Made by a program: the position numbers and the translations under genes | Part shown: positions 9,587 through 17,264 of the stretch, piece after piece | Layout: every line of letters starts with the position of its first letter | How positions within the stretch are numbered: the first letter of the stretch is position 1 | The notes under the pieces: model-generated | Told to the model about the DNA's origin: nothing | Databases searched by the model: none | The model's input: only the letters and a program-made list of their open reading frames with translations | Assembly (NCBI GenBank): GCA_017849555.1 | Contig: JAFIGU010000004.1 | Span: forward strand, 19,203 to 83,202 | Reading direction: 5' to 3' | Length of the DNA stretch: 64,000 nt | Origin: Sphingomonas sp. | Lineage (GTDB): Bacteria > Pseudomonadota > Alphaproteobacteria > Sphingomonadales > Sphingomonadaceae

Positions 9587-11959
9587 TCAGAACGTCTTCT
9601 TCACCGTCAGCATCCATTCGCGCGGCCGGCCGATCTGCTGATAGGCGGTGCCGGAGAAGGAGTAGACCGAGGCGAACATCGAATTATAGTAATATTTGTC
9701 GAACAGATTGGTGACCGAGGCCGAGAACTCCAGGTCTTCCTTGCTATTGCGCCACGTCAGCCGCGCATTGACCAGCGAATAGGCCGGCAGATAATAAGCA
9801 AAGCCGAGCGCGCGGCCGGTGAACTGCCGGTCGTTATACGTATAATCGACGCGCGGAGTGATGCTGCCGGCATTGCCGCCGAGTTGCGCCTTATACTGGA
9901 TCCCGGCGCTCGCCTGCCACGCGGGGGAGAAGGTCGCCGGATCGCCGATGCGATAGTCGCTGCCCAGCGCCGCGGATACCGTGGTCAATCGCGAGTGGAT
10001 GTAGCTCATCGACCCGTCGATGTTCAGCCCCGGGGTGGGGGTGGCGCTGATCTCGAGCTCGACGCCCTTGTTGCGCGCATTGCCGGCATTGGCGACCACG
10101 CCGCAAGGGCCGCCGCCATAGGCGGTGCAGTCGCGCAGCGGGAGCTGGATGTCCTTATATTCGTCGATATAGGCGGAAAGATTGAGGCGCAGCCGGCGAT
10201 CGAACAGGTCGGTCTTGATGCCGATCTCGTAATTGGTCAGCGTCTCGGGCTTGAACGTGCCCTGCAGCGCCTGTTGCGCGGTGAACGGCCGCGCGCTGGT
10301 GCCGCCGCCCTTGAAGCCGGTTGAGATCGTTCCGTAGAGCAGCACCGCCGGGGAGAAGCGATAGTCGACCGAGGCGCGATAATCCACGCGGTCGCCGTCG
10401 AACTTCGCGGTCAGGCCGTTGAGCGCGCCGAGCCCGAACGCGGCGGCAAGACCGCTCAGCGGCGAGCCATCCGGGTTGACGCGGACGAACGTATAATCCT
10501 TGTGTTCCTTCGTGTAGCGGATGCCGCCGGTCAGCGTCAGCCCCTCGATCCCCGGGTGGATGATCGCGGTGGCGAAGGCGGCCTTGCTGTTCGCGTTGAC
10601 CGGATCGTTGCCCATGAAGGTAAGATACGCGCCCGGCACGATATAGCCGATGTTCTGCAGCGTGTAATAGGTCGTCTTCTGCGACGAATAATAGCCGCCG
10701 ATCGTCCATTCCACCGCGCGATCGAGGAAGGCGCCGTTGAGCCGGACTTCCTGGCTGAAGAAATGGTGGCGCAGCCGGTTGAAGCCGCCGGCTTCCTTGC
10801 GCGTATTGGGGTCGCCCGGGGTCGATTCGACGCCCGGCGAGAAATCGTCATCGGTGCCGAAGGTCGCGGTATAGGCGCGATAGGCGGTGATCGAGTTGAG
10901 CGACAGATCGTCGGCGAGCTTGAACACCGCGTTCAGCGATCCGCCACCGCCCTTGAACTGATTGGTGTGCTGGAAATTATAGCCCTTGGTGCTGAAGTCC
11001 GCGAAAGTGCAGTAACGCCCGCAGAGATAATTGGGATTGGTCGAATAAGTGGTGACTTCGGGCGCGTTGGTCTGGTTCTGGTAGGTATAGTCGCCCGACA
11101 AGGTGATATCCACCGCGTCGCTGGGGTTCCAGCGCAACTGGCCGCGCAGGCCTTTATAATCGGTCTCGCCCAGCTTATCGACGGTGCAGGTCCCGGCGGC
11201 GCGGGTGGCCGCGATATTCTCCGGATTGCCCGGCCGGGCACAGCCGTAGTCGACCAGATCGACGAAGCCGTCCTGCCGCTTGAAGACGCCCGCGACGCGG
11301 CCGAACAAGGTGTCGGTGATCTTGAAATCGGCGCTGCCGCGCAGGTTGATCGCGTTGCGCGCGCCATAGCCGGCCTCGACATAGCCGCCCTCATTGGCGT
11401 CGGGCCGCTTGGAATAGAGCTTGATCGCGCCGCCTTCGGAATTGCGCCCGGCGAGCGTGCCCTGCGGCCCGCGCAGGATTTCGACGCGGTCGAGATCGAG
11501 CAGGTCGAACACCCCGCCGGTCAGCGTCGCATAATAAACGTCGTCGATGTAAAGCCCGACGCCGGGCTCGTACGCCGGGTTGAAGTCGAACTGCCCGACG
11601 CCGCGGATCGAGGCGCCGATCGACGGGCCGAATGCGCCGCCGGCGGGGACGACGACCACGCTGGGGGCCTGTTTCGCGACCTGGGTGATGTTGTTCTGGC
11701 TGCGCGCGTCCAGCATCATGCTGTCCACGGCGGTGATCGCCAGCGGCACGTCCTGCAGGCGCTGGTTGCGGAATTGCGCGGTGACGACGATGTCCTGCTG
11801 GCCGGTCGCCGGGGCTTCCGCTGCGGCGGGAGCCGCCGGCGCGGTGCCGGCGTCCTGCGCGAAGGCGGGCGCCGCGATCGCCAGCGTGGACAGAAGGGCG
11901 GCGGTCGAGGCCGAGGCGCGCAGCCCCGCCGTCAGACGCTTGTGGGTGAGATGGTGCAT
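9587..11959 (-). CDS. TonB-dependent outer-membrane receptor (lignin-aromatic locus)
   Basis: A 790-aa receptor. Signal peptide MHHLTHKRL...AAPAFAQ, then a Pro/Ala linker and a TonB-box region DIVVTAQFRNQRLQDVPLAI. The plug contains VEILRGPQGTLAGRN, typical of the plug domain, and the protein ends as a beta-barrel with a terminal aromatic (VKKTF). It is of the ordinary receptor class rather than the very large oligo-peptide/sugar class. In sphingomonads such receptors carry lignin dimers across the outer membrane, and the genes that follow encode dimer-cleaving enzymes. ATG 11959 with AGGAGAGG is used rather than the longer frame. The divergent region carries a shared operator (12043-12061). 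Confidence 0.88.
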   Translation of the reverse strand: MHHLTHKRLTAGLRASASTAALLSTLAIAAPAFAQDAGTAPAAPAAAEAPATGQQDIVVTAQFRNQRLQDVPLAITAVDSMMLDARSQNNITQVAKQAPSVVVVPAGGAFGPSIGASIRGVGQFDFNPAYEPGVGLYIDDVYYATLTGGVFDLLDLDRVEILRGPQGTLAGRNSEGGAIKLYSKRPDANEGGYVEAGYGARNAINLRGSADFKITDTLFGRVAGVFKRQDGFVDLVDYGCARPGNPENIAATRAAGTCTVDKLGETDYKGLRGQLRWNPSDAVDITLSGDYTYQNQTNAPEVTTYSTNPNYLCGRYCTFADFSTKGYNFQHTNQFKGGGGSLNAVFKLADDLSLNSITAYRAYTATFGTDDDFSPGVESTPGDPNTRKEAGGFNRLRHHFFSQEVRLNGAFLDRAVEWTIGGYYSSQKTTYYTLQNIGYIVPGAYLTFMGNDPVNANSKAAFATAIIHPGIEGLTLTGGIRYTKEHKDYTFVRVNPDGSPLSGLAAAFGLGALNGLTAKFDGDRVDYRASVDYRFSPAVLLYGTISTGFKGGGTSARPFTAQQALQGTFKPETLTNYEIGIKTDLFDRRLRLNLSAYIDEYKDIQLPLRDCTAYGGGPCGVVANAGNARNKGVELEISATPTPGLNIDGSMSYIHSRLTTVSAALGSDYRIGDPATFSPAWQASAGIQYKAQLGGNAGSITPRVDYTYNDRQFTGRALGFAYYLPAYSLVNARLTWRNSKEDLEFSASVTNLFDKYYYNSMFASVYSFSGTAYQQIGRPREWMLTVKKTF

Positions 11960-12042
11960 CGCAGTTCCTCTCCTGATGCGGGGCGGACCCAAGCTCCACG
12001 GCCGGCCCTTCCCCCGAAGACGCGTGACGTTGCGTGCTTCGT

Positions 12043-12061
12043 TTGTGAGTTAGGCATACAG
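12043..12061 (+). promoter_or_regulatory. Shared 19-bp operator, site B
   Basis: TTGTGA GTTAGGC ATACAG. It lies between the divergent receptor gene (start 11959) and CmcJ-like gene (start 12193) and could serve both. Both half-sites deviate from TTGTAT/ATACAA by one or two bases. Confidence 0.55.
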
Positions 12062-12192
12062 TTTCGTGGGTGACAAGGAGTAGGCGAACTACCACCATAA
12101 CCGCTGACAGCCTGTGCGGACGCGCTTGCGTGCTGCGCCTTCACCCCGCACAATAGTAAGCAAAACAAACAATTGATTTGGGAGACGCGGCG

Positions 12193-12984
12193 ATGCGGGC
12201 GGCGATCAATTATGTGGCGCGCGGGCAGGGGCGGATGCGCTATTTCGCCAACGATTCCCGGCGCGACACCGTTGTGCTGGCGCCGGAGGTGATGGCGATT
12301 ACCGATTCGCGCGGGTTGGCGACAGGGCTGGACCGCGAGGGCTTCGCGCTCGTGAAGCATTGCAGCGCGGTAGCGGATTTCGCCGATAGTGAGGCGGTGG
12401 CGCGCGTCTATCCCGCGGAGATCGAGCGGTTGATCGCCGAGCTCGCCGGCGCCGACGCAGTGGTGGTGACGGGCGCGGGGGTGCTGCGTTTCGCGGAGCG
12501 TTCGGCGCAGTCCGGCGCGCTGGACAATTCGCGACCCGCACGGTTCGCGCATGTCGACGTGTCGGATGTCGCCGCCGCGCAATTCGCCGATCGCGCGCGC
12601 CCGGCGGATCGCGCCGCGCCGCGCCGGACCGCGCATTACAATGTCTGGCGTGCGATCTCCCCCGCGCCGCAGGACGTGCCGCTCGCTTTATGCGACGCGC
12701 GGACGGTGGCGGCGGGCGATCTGTTGCCGGCGGACGCGATATTCGATCGCGACGGCGCCGACCTCTGGTCGTTCGAGGGGCTGCTCGCGGCGCATTCGCC
12801 GGCGCATCGCTGGCATTGGTTCTCCGATCTCACCCGCGACGAGGCGATCGTGTTCAAGACCAACGACAGCGACGCCGGCCATGCGCATTGCGTGCCGCAT
12901 GTCGCGTTCGACAACCCCGACTGCCCCGCCGAAGCGCCGCCGCGCGCGTCGATCGAGATGCGCGCGATCGCCTATTGGTTTTAG
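12193..12984 (+). CDS. CmcJ/NvfI-family putative oxidoreductase
   Basis: A 263-aa protein of the CmcJ/NvfI/AsaB-like family. Evidence is the ordered set of family motifs: HYNVWRA, DVPLALCD, HRWHWFSDL, then FKTNDSD and PHVAFDNP. Family members are known mainly from secondary metabolism (cephamycin CmcJ, fungal hydroxylase/desaturase homologues); many are uncharacterised and their cofactor is disputed. No signal peptide. ATG 12193 follows GGAGA with a 7-base gap, so it is preferred over the upstream TTG. It is divergent from the TonB receptor and shares operator site B. It ends 2 bases from the converging SDR. Its job in lignin catabolism is unknown. Confidence 0.75.
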   Translation: MRAAINYVARGQGRMRYFANDSRRDTVVLAPEVMAITDSRGLATGLDREGFALVKHCSAVADFADSEAVARVYPAEIERLIAELAGADAVVVTGAGVLRFAERSAQSGALDNSRPARFAHVDVSDVAAAQFADRARPADRAAPRRTAHYNVWRAISPAPQDVPLALCDARTVAAGDLLPADAIFDRDGADLWSFEGLLAAHSPAHRWHWFSDLTRDEAIVFKTNDSDAGHAHCVPHVAFDNPDCPAEAPPRASIEMRAIAYWF

Positions 12985-12986
12985 GG

Positions 12987-13913
12987 TCAGGTGAGATTCT
13001 CCAGCCCGATCGTCTTGCCGGCGAGCGCGGCGCGCGCGGCCTCGCGGCGGAGACGCTCGATCGCCAGCCGCGCCTCGGGTGCCGGCTCGTCGGGCAGCGC
13101 GGCGATGCTGGTTTCGTAGATCTCGCGAAAATCCTCCGCGAATTCCGGATGGGTCAGGATCAGCGCGTCGCGGCGTGACATTCCTGCCAAGACCTTCTCA
13201 CCGACCTCGAGCGGATCCATCCCCGCCTCGAACGCGGTGCCGAATTGTTCGAGCGTCGCGCGATCGGCCGGGGCAAAGCCGCTTTCGCCGAAAACATCGG
13301 GCCGCTTGAGCGCGCTGCCCCAGGCGTCGGTACGGGTCAACGCCGGGCAGACCAGCGCGCAATTGATGCCGTAAGGCGCGAGACTGTAGCGCAGGCTCTC
13401 GGTCAGCCCGCGCACCGCGAATTTGCTCGCGGTGTAGATTCCCGCCTGCGGGCCGGAGAGATAGGCGGCCATCGACGCGACGTTGACGACATGCCCGCCG
13501 GCGCCGGTGCGCTTCACCAGCGGCAGCAGCGCGACCAGCCCGTTGGCCACCCCGCCGAAATTGACCCCCATGATCCAGTCGTAATCGGCGTGGCTCGCTT
13601 CGTCGGTCGGCCCGAACACGCTGACCCCGGCGTTGTTGACCAGCACGTCGAGCCGCCCGAACGCGGCGTCGATCTCCTGCGCCACCGCGGCGAAGCGCGC
13701 GCGGTCGGTCACGTCGAGCGGCACGAATAATGGAGCTTCGCGCCCGCGCTCGGCGAACCAGCGCGCCGCCGCCGCGCGCCGTTCCTCGTCGCGATAGCTC
13801 AGCACCAGCCGCATCCCGGCGTCCGAAAAGGCGCGCGCGATGCCGAAGCCGATTCCCGATACCCCGCCCGTCACGAACGCCACCTTGCCGCGCCAGTCCT
13901 GCGTTTCGCCCAT
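12987..13913 (-). CDS. SDR oxidoreductase, LigD/LigL/LigN-like C-alpha dehydrogenase
   Basis: A 308-aa SDR with VTGGVSGIGFGIA, NNAGVSVFGP, YDWIMGVNFGGVANG, VNVASMAAYLSG and YTASK (catalytic Tyr/Lys), plus the long C-terminal extension ILTHPEF typical of the LigD group. LigD-type enzymes oxidise the benzylic alcohol of beta-aryl ether dimers to the ketone that LigF/LigE attack, using NAD. The exact substrate is inferred. ATG 13913 follows AGAGGAAA. The divergent 69-bp region to the SnoaL gene holds operator site C, so both genes are probably switched together. Confidence 0.82.
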   Translation of the reverse strand: MGETQDWRGKVAFVTGGVSGIGFGIARAFSDAGMRLVLSYRDEERRAAAARWFAERGREAPLFVPLDVTDRARFAAVAQEIDAAFGRLDVLVNNAGVSVFGPTDEASHADYDWIMGVNFGGVANGLVALLPLVKRTGAGGHVVNVASMAAYLSGPQAGIYTASKFAVRGLTESLRYSLAPYGINCALVCPALTRTDAWGSALKRPDVFGESGFAPADRATLEQFGTAFEAGMDPLEVGEKVLAGMSRRDALILTHPEFAEDFREIYETSIAALPDEPAPEARLAIERLRREAARAALAGKTIGLENLT

Positions 13914-13943
13914 GCCGATTTCCTCTCGCCAATCCACGATTAT

Positions 13944-13962
13944 TCGTTAGTCTTGCATACAA
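13944..13962 (+). promoter_or_regulatory. Shared 19-bp operator, site C
   Basis: TCGTTA GTCTTGC ATACAA, between the divergent SDR (13913) and SnoaL (13983) starts. Its right 13 bases GTCTTGCATACAA are identical to those of the site in front of the lignostilbene dioxygenase at 19483-19495. Confidence 0.7.
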
Positions 13963-13982
13963 ATACCGCGAGGGAGAGGATC

Positions 13983-14696
13983 ATGCCAGAGACGGATATC
14001 GCCGCGCTCGCGCAGCGGCTCGATGCGCTGGAGCATCGCATCGGCGAACTGGAGGACATCAACGCGATTCGCCGGCTGCACTGGGCCTATGGCTATTATA
14101 TCGATTTCAACCTGCCCGATCAGGTGGCGGAGCTGTTCGCCGATGATGGCGTGGTGGTGTTCCTGTCGGGCGAATATGTCGGCCATGCCGGTATCCGGCG
14201 GCTGTACGGCGACTGGATTCAGCAGCGTTTCACCGGCGGCCGGCCGGGGCCGGTCGACGGGCTGCTGCTCGATCATTTTCAGATGCAGGACGTGATCACC
14301 GTCGCGCCCGATCGGCGCACCGCCAAGGGCCGGTTCCGCGGGATGCTGTTCGGCGGCTGGCATGATGATTTCCAGGACACACGCGAGGAAGGCATGCCGC
14401 AGCAGTTCATGGAAGCGGGCATTTACGAGAATGACTATGTGCGCGAGGATGGCGTGTGGAAGATCAGCCGCCTCGATTATATGATGCAATGGCAGGCGGA
14501 TTATGAGGCGGGCTGGGCGCACACCACCGCGCATCTCCAACCCGCCGCGCGCACCTTTCCGGAAGACCCGATCGGCCCGGACCGGCTGCTCCCGGCGAGC
14601 CACCACCGGCGGACCTGGCCGTATCGTCAGGACGTGCCGATGCATTTCGCGCATCCGCGCTTCGGCAAGATTCTCGCATCGGACGTGCGACGCTAG
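13983..14696 (+). CDS. SnoaL/NTF2-like protein, LdpA-like
   Basis: A 237-aa single-domain SnoaL/NTF2 fold. It starts with a predicted helical heptad segment (residues 5-22, LAQRLDALEHRIGEL), then IRRLHWAYGYYIDF, VDGLLLDHFQMQDVITV and WKISRLDYMMQWQADYEAGW. The same frame of motifs appears in the paralogue at 25292-26044. LdpA, a known sphingomonad member of this fold, removes formaldehyde without a cofactor from 1,2-diarylpropane-1,3-diols to give lignostilbenes. The lignostilbene dioxygenase encoded nearby makes an LdpA-like lyase role attractive, but other members are dehydratases or decarboxylases. AGGGAGAGGA precedes ATG 13983. It is followed by an aromatic-acid transporter in the same direction. 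Confidence 0.72.
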   Translation: MPETDIAALAQRLDALEHRIGELEDINAIRRLHWAYGYYIDFNLPDQVAELFADDGVVVFLSGEYVGHAGIRRLYGDWIQQRFTGGRPGPVDGLLLDHFQMQDVITVAPDRRTAKGRFRGMLFGGWHDDFQDTREEGMPQQFMEAGIYENDYVREDGVWKISRLDYMMQWQADYEAGWAHTTAHLQPAARTFPEDPIGPDRLLPASHHRRTWPYRQDVPMHFAHPRFGKILASDVRR

Positions 14697-14729
14697 CCGG
14701 CGCCTGTATCCAAGGGGAGGAAATCAGAG

Positions 14730-16046
14730 ATGAACCGTGATCCGCGCGCGATCGTCGACGAGGCGCCGATGAGCTGGCTGCAGATCGCGGCGGTGGCGAT
14801 CACCGTCGGGCTCAACGCGCTCGACGGCTTCGACGTGCTGTCGATCAGCTTCGCCGCGCCGGGCATCGCCGCCGAATGGGGCATCGACCGCAAGGTGCTG
14901 GGGATCGTGCTGTCGATGGAATTGATCGGCATGGCGGTCGGCTCGGTGCTGCTCGGCGGGGTCGCCGATCGCATCGGTCGGCGGCGCACGATCCTGGGCT
15001 GTCTCGTCGCCATGGCGATCGGCATGGCGATGGTGACGACCGCGCATGACGTCACCACGCTCTCCGTCTGGCGGCTGCTCACCGGGCTGGGGATCGGCGG
15101 GATGCTCGCGGCGATCAATGCCGCGGCGGCGGAGTTTGCCAGCGTGCGCCGGCGCAATCTTGCGCTGGCGATCATGGTGATCGGCTATCCGATCGGCGCG
15201 GTACTCGGCGGGTTGATCGCCGCGCTGCTGCTCAAGGGCGGGGATTGGCGCGCGGTGTTCGAATTCGGCGCGATCGTCACCGCCTGTTTCATCCCGCTGG
15301 TGTGGTTCTTCGTCCCGGAGCCGGTGCAATTCCTGCTCGCCAGGCGACCGGAAAACGCGCTGGAAAGAGTGAACCGCACGCTGGCGCGTTTCGGCCATGC
15401 GCCGGTCGATGCGCTGCCGCCGGTGGAGACGGGCGCGGCGCGCGCCTCGGTCGCCGATATCCTGCGCCCCGGGCTGCTCGGCACCACATTGCTCGTCACG
15501 CTCGCCTATTTCGCGCATATCGTCAGTTTCTACTTCATCCTCAAATGGTCGCCGAAGATCGTCGTCGATCTGGGCTATCCGCCGGCGCAGGCCGCGGGGG
15601 TGCTGGTGTGGGCCAATGTCGGCGGCGCGGTGGGCGGGGCGATTTTCGGGTTGCTCGCACAGCGCTTCGCGTTGAAGCCGATGACGATCGTTGCGCTGAT
15701 ATTGTCTACCGTGATGGTCGCCTTGTTCGGCGCGGCGGGGGTGCGCTCGCTCGGCGGGCTCGCGGCGCTGGCGTGCATCTCCGGGCTGTTCACCAACAGC
15801 GCGGTCGTCGGGCTCTATACGATCTTCGCGCGCGCCTTCCCCGCACATGTGCGCGCGACCGGCACCGGCTTTGCGATCGGCATCGGGCGGGGCGGAGCGG
15901 CGCTGTCGCCGATCCTCGCCGGCGTGCTGTTCAGCGCCGGCCTGCCGCTCGCCGGCGTGGCGATCGCGCTCGCCGCCGGATCACTGATCGCGGCGATCGC
16001 GCTCGGCGCGCTCAAGCTGCGCTTCGCGGACGAGAAAGCGGCGTAG
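14730..16046 (+). CDS. MFS transporter, aromatic acid:H+ symporter (AAHS) family
   Basis: A 438-aa inner-membrane transporter with about 12 membrane segments. The AAHS signature is clear: DGFDVLSISFAAPGIA in the first helix and GGVADRIGRRR in the loop between helices 2 and 3. Proteins such as PcaK and VanK import 4-hydroxybenzoate, protocatechuate or vanillate with a proton. The start ATG 14730 has AAGGGGAGG upstream. It lies 33 bp after the SnoaL gene and is likely co-transcribed from the site C promoter. It ends 3 bp from the converging cupredoxin gene. The cargo is not known. Confidence 0.85.
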   Translation: MNRDPRAIVDEAPMSWLQIAAVAITVGLNALDGFDVLSISFAAPGIAAEWGIDRKVLGIVLSMELIGMAVGSVLLGGVADRIGRRRTILGCLVAMAIGMAMVTTAHDVTTLSVWRLLTGLGIGGMLAAINAAAAEFASVRRRNLALAIMVIGYPIGAVLGGLIAALLLKGGDWRAVFEFGAIVTACFIPLVWFFVPEPVQFLLARRPENALERVNRTLARFGHAPVDALPPVETGAARASVADILRPGLLGTTLLVTLAYFAHIVSFYFILKWSPKIVVDLGYPPAQAAGVLVWANVGGAVGGAIFGLLAQRFALKPMTIVALILSTVMVALFGAAGVRSLGGLAALACISGLFTNSAVVGLYTIFARAFPAHVRATGTGFAIGIGRGGAALSPILAGVLFSAGLPLAGVAIALAAGSLIAAIALGALKLRFADEKAA

Positions 16047-16049
16047 CGC

Positions 16050-16478
16050 CTATCGGATCGCCGCCAGCGCGGGCTTCAACCGCTTCGCGGCGAGCGGCGG
16101 CAGCGTGGCGGCTTGTGCCGCCGCGCGATTGGCGTTCCCGGCGATGACGAGCGCGACCATCCCCATCGCATAATGCGGCTGGCATTTGATGCCGTAGATG
16201 CCGGCCTTGGTGACCGAAAGCGTCACCTCCTTGTTGATCGCGCCCTTGATCGGCGGCGCGCCGGCGGGCCAGATCGCGGGGATCGTCTCGGCATTGTGCG
16301 AGGCGTCGGTCGGGACGAAGCGCACGGTGTCGCCGGGTTTCGCATTCACCACCATCGGCTCGAACGCCATCATCCCCGCCGCGCCGCTGTTCTTCATGTG
16401 GACGACATATTCCTTCGCCGCCGCCGGCGCGGCAGCGAGCGCGGCAAGGGCAAAAATGAGCGGGGACAGGCGGATCAT
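16050..16478 (-). CDS. Cupredoxin, pseudoazurin-type blue copper protein
   Basis: A 142-aa exported protein: signal peptide MIRLSPLIFALAALAAAPAAA, then the cupredoxin fold. Copper ligands expected for pseudoazurin are visible as His in DASHNAET, Cys and His in IKCQPHYAMGM, and the Met. It probably carries electrons in the periplasm. As last gene of the operon that begins with a VAO/PCMH flavoprotein and its cytochrome c, it is a natural onward carrier to the oxidase; this is inference. ATG 16478 with GGAG upstream is preferred over a TTG five codons earlier. Confidence 0.83.
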   Translation of the reverse strand: MIRLSPLIFALAALAAAPAAAKEYVVHMKNSGAAGMMAFEPMVVNAKPGDTVRFVPTDASHNAETIPAIWPAGAPPIKGAINKEVTLSVTKAGIYGIKCQPHYAMGMVALVIAGNANRAAAQAATLPPLAAKRLKPALAAIR

Positions 16479-16494
16479 GCGGCGATACTCCAAC

Positions 16495-16857
16495 TCAGGA
16501 CATTTCCCAGAAAAACGCGCGCACCACGGCGAGCGGGCGTTCGGCGCGGACCCTGAGCCCGCGTTCGATCAACAGGCCACGCACCGCGATCCAGTCGCTC
16601 CACCGCGTCACCCCGATGACGCGCGCGCCGCCGGGGACGAAGCCGCGCATCTCGCGCCAGAGATCGGCATGCGCGGCGGACAGGTCGATCAGGCGGGCGG
16701 GGCGATATCCGGCGGTCAGCCGCCGTACTGCAGGCAAGCGCAGATCTGCCACGATCACCGTCTGTGCATCGCGCACAGCCGCCCGCGCCGCGGGCGCACC
16801 GCTCAGCGCCGCCCCCGCGATCAACCCGGTGAGCGCCTGCCGACGGTCGACGATCAC
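16495..16857 (-). CDS. Hypothetical exported protein, Tat-like signal
   Basis: A 120-aa protein that I do not recognise. The N-terminus IVDRRQALTGLIAGAALSGAP looks like a twin-arginine signal, which would fit a folded or cofactor-bearing periplasmic protein. The mature part is rich in Arg and has three Trp residues (LWREM, TRWSDW, FFWEM) but no Cys. GTG start 16857 overlaps the cytochrome stop by GTGA (16854-16857), so it belongs to the flavoprotein operon. It might help assemble the flavocytochrome, or be a small subunit of it. Function unknown. Confidence 0.65.
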   Translation of the reverse strand: MIVDRRQALTGLIAGAALSGAPAARAAVRDAQTVIVADLRLPAVRRLTAGYRPARLIDLSAAHADLWREMRGFVPGGARVIGVTRWSDWIAVRGLLIERGLRVRAERPLAVVRAFFWEMS

Positions 16858-17264
16858 CGTGCTTTCCCTTTGGCGAGATAGGCGGCGACCGCCTTGAGTT
16901 CGGCATCGGTGATGTCGACGCGCGTCTGCGGCGGCATCGCGCCTTTGCCGTTGCGCGCCACCGCGATCACATAATCCACCGCCAGATCGTTGCGATTGGT
17001 GAGCAACCCCATCGCCGGCGGATTGCCTGCCAGAACCTGCTGCTTGGTCAGCAAATTGGTGCCCATTCCCGCCGGTAGATGGCAATAGCCGCAACGGTGC
17101 GAGAAAATTGCCGCCGCATCCTGCGACGCGGCGAACCTGTCCCCGCCGCTTTCCGGCGCGCGCATCTGATAGGTCGGCGGGCCCGCGTCATGCGGGCCGC
17201 CCTGCGCCAGTGCGGCGCCGAAGCCGGCCACCGCGATGACCAGCGCGATCGCGCCGTTCCTCAT
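16854..17264 (-). CDS. Cytochrome c subunit partner of the VAO/PCMH-type flavoprotein
   Basis: A 136-aa exported monohaem cytochrome c. The signal peptide is MRNGAIALVIAVAGFGAALA. One haem motif CGYCH is present and a Met-containing stretch (GAMPPQ) can supply the sixth ligand. Its ATG overlaps the flavoprotein stop by ATGA (17261-17264), and GGGGAGGAAAGG precedes it. In p-cresol methylhydroxylase and eugenol hydroxylase a small cytochrome c binds the flavoprotein and takes its electrons; the gene order here matches that arrangement. Confidence 0.85.
   Translation of the reverse strand: MRNGAIALVIAVAGFGAALAQGGPHDAGPPTYQMRAPESGGDRFAASQDAAAIFSHRCGYCHLPAGMGTNLLTKQQVLAGNPPAMGLLTNRNDLAVDYVIAVARNGKGAMPPQTRVDITDAELKAVAAYLAKGKAR

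Noticed and set aside
12153-12175. Possible extra copy of the shared operator near the CmcJ-like start
   Set aside because: On the minus strand it reads TTGTTTTGC and so on, but the right half has no match to ATACAA.
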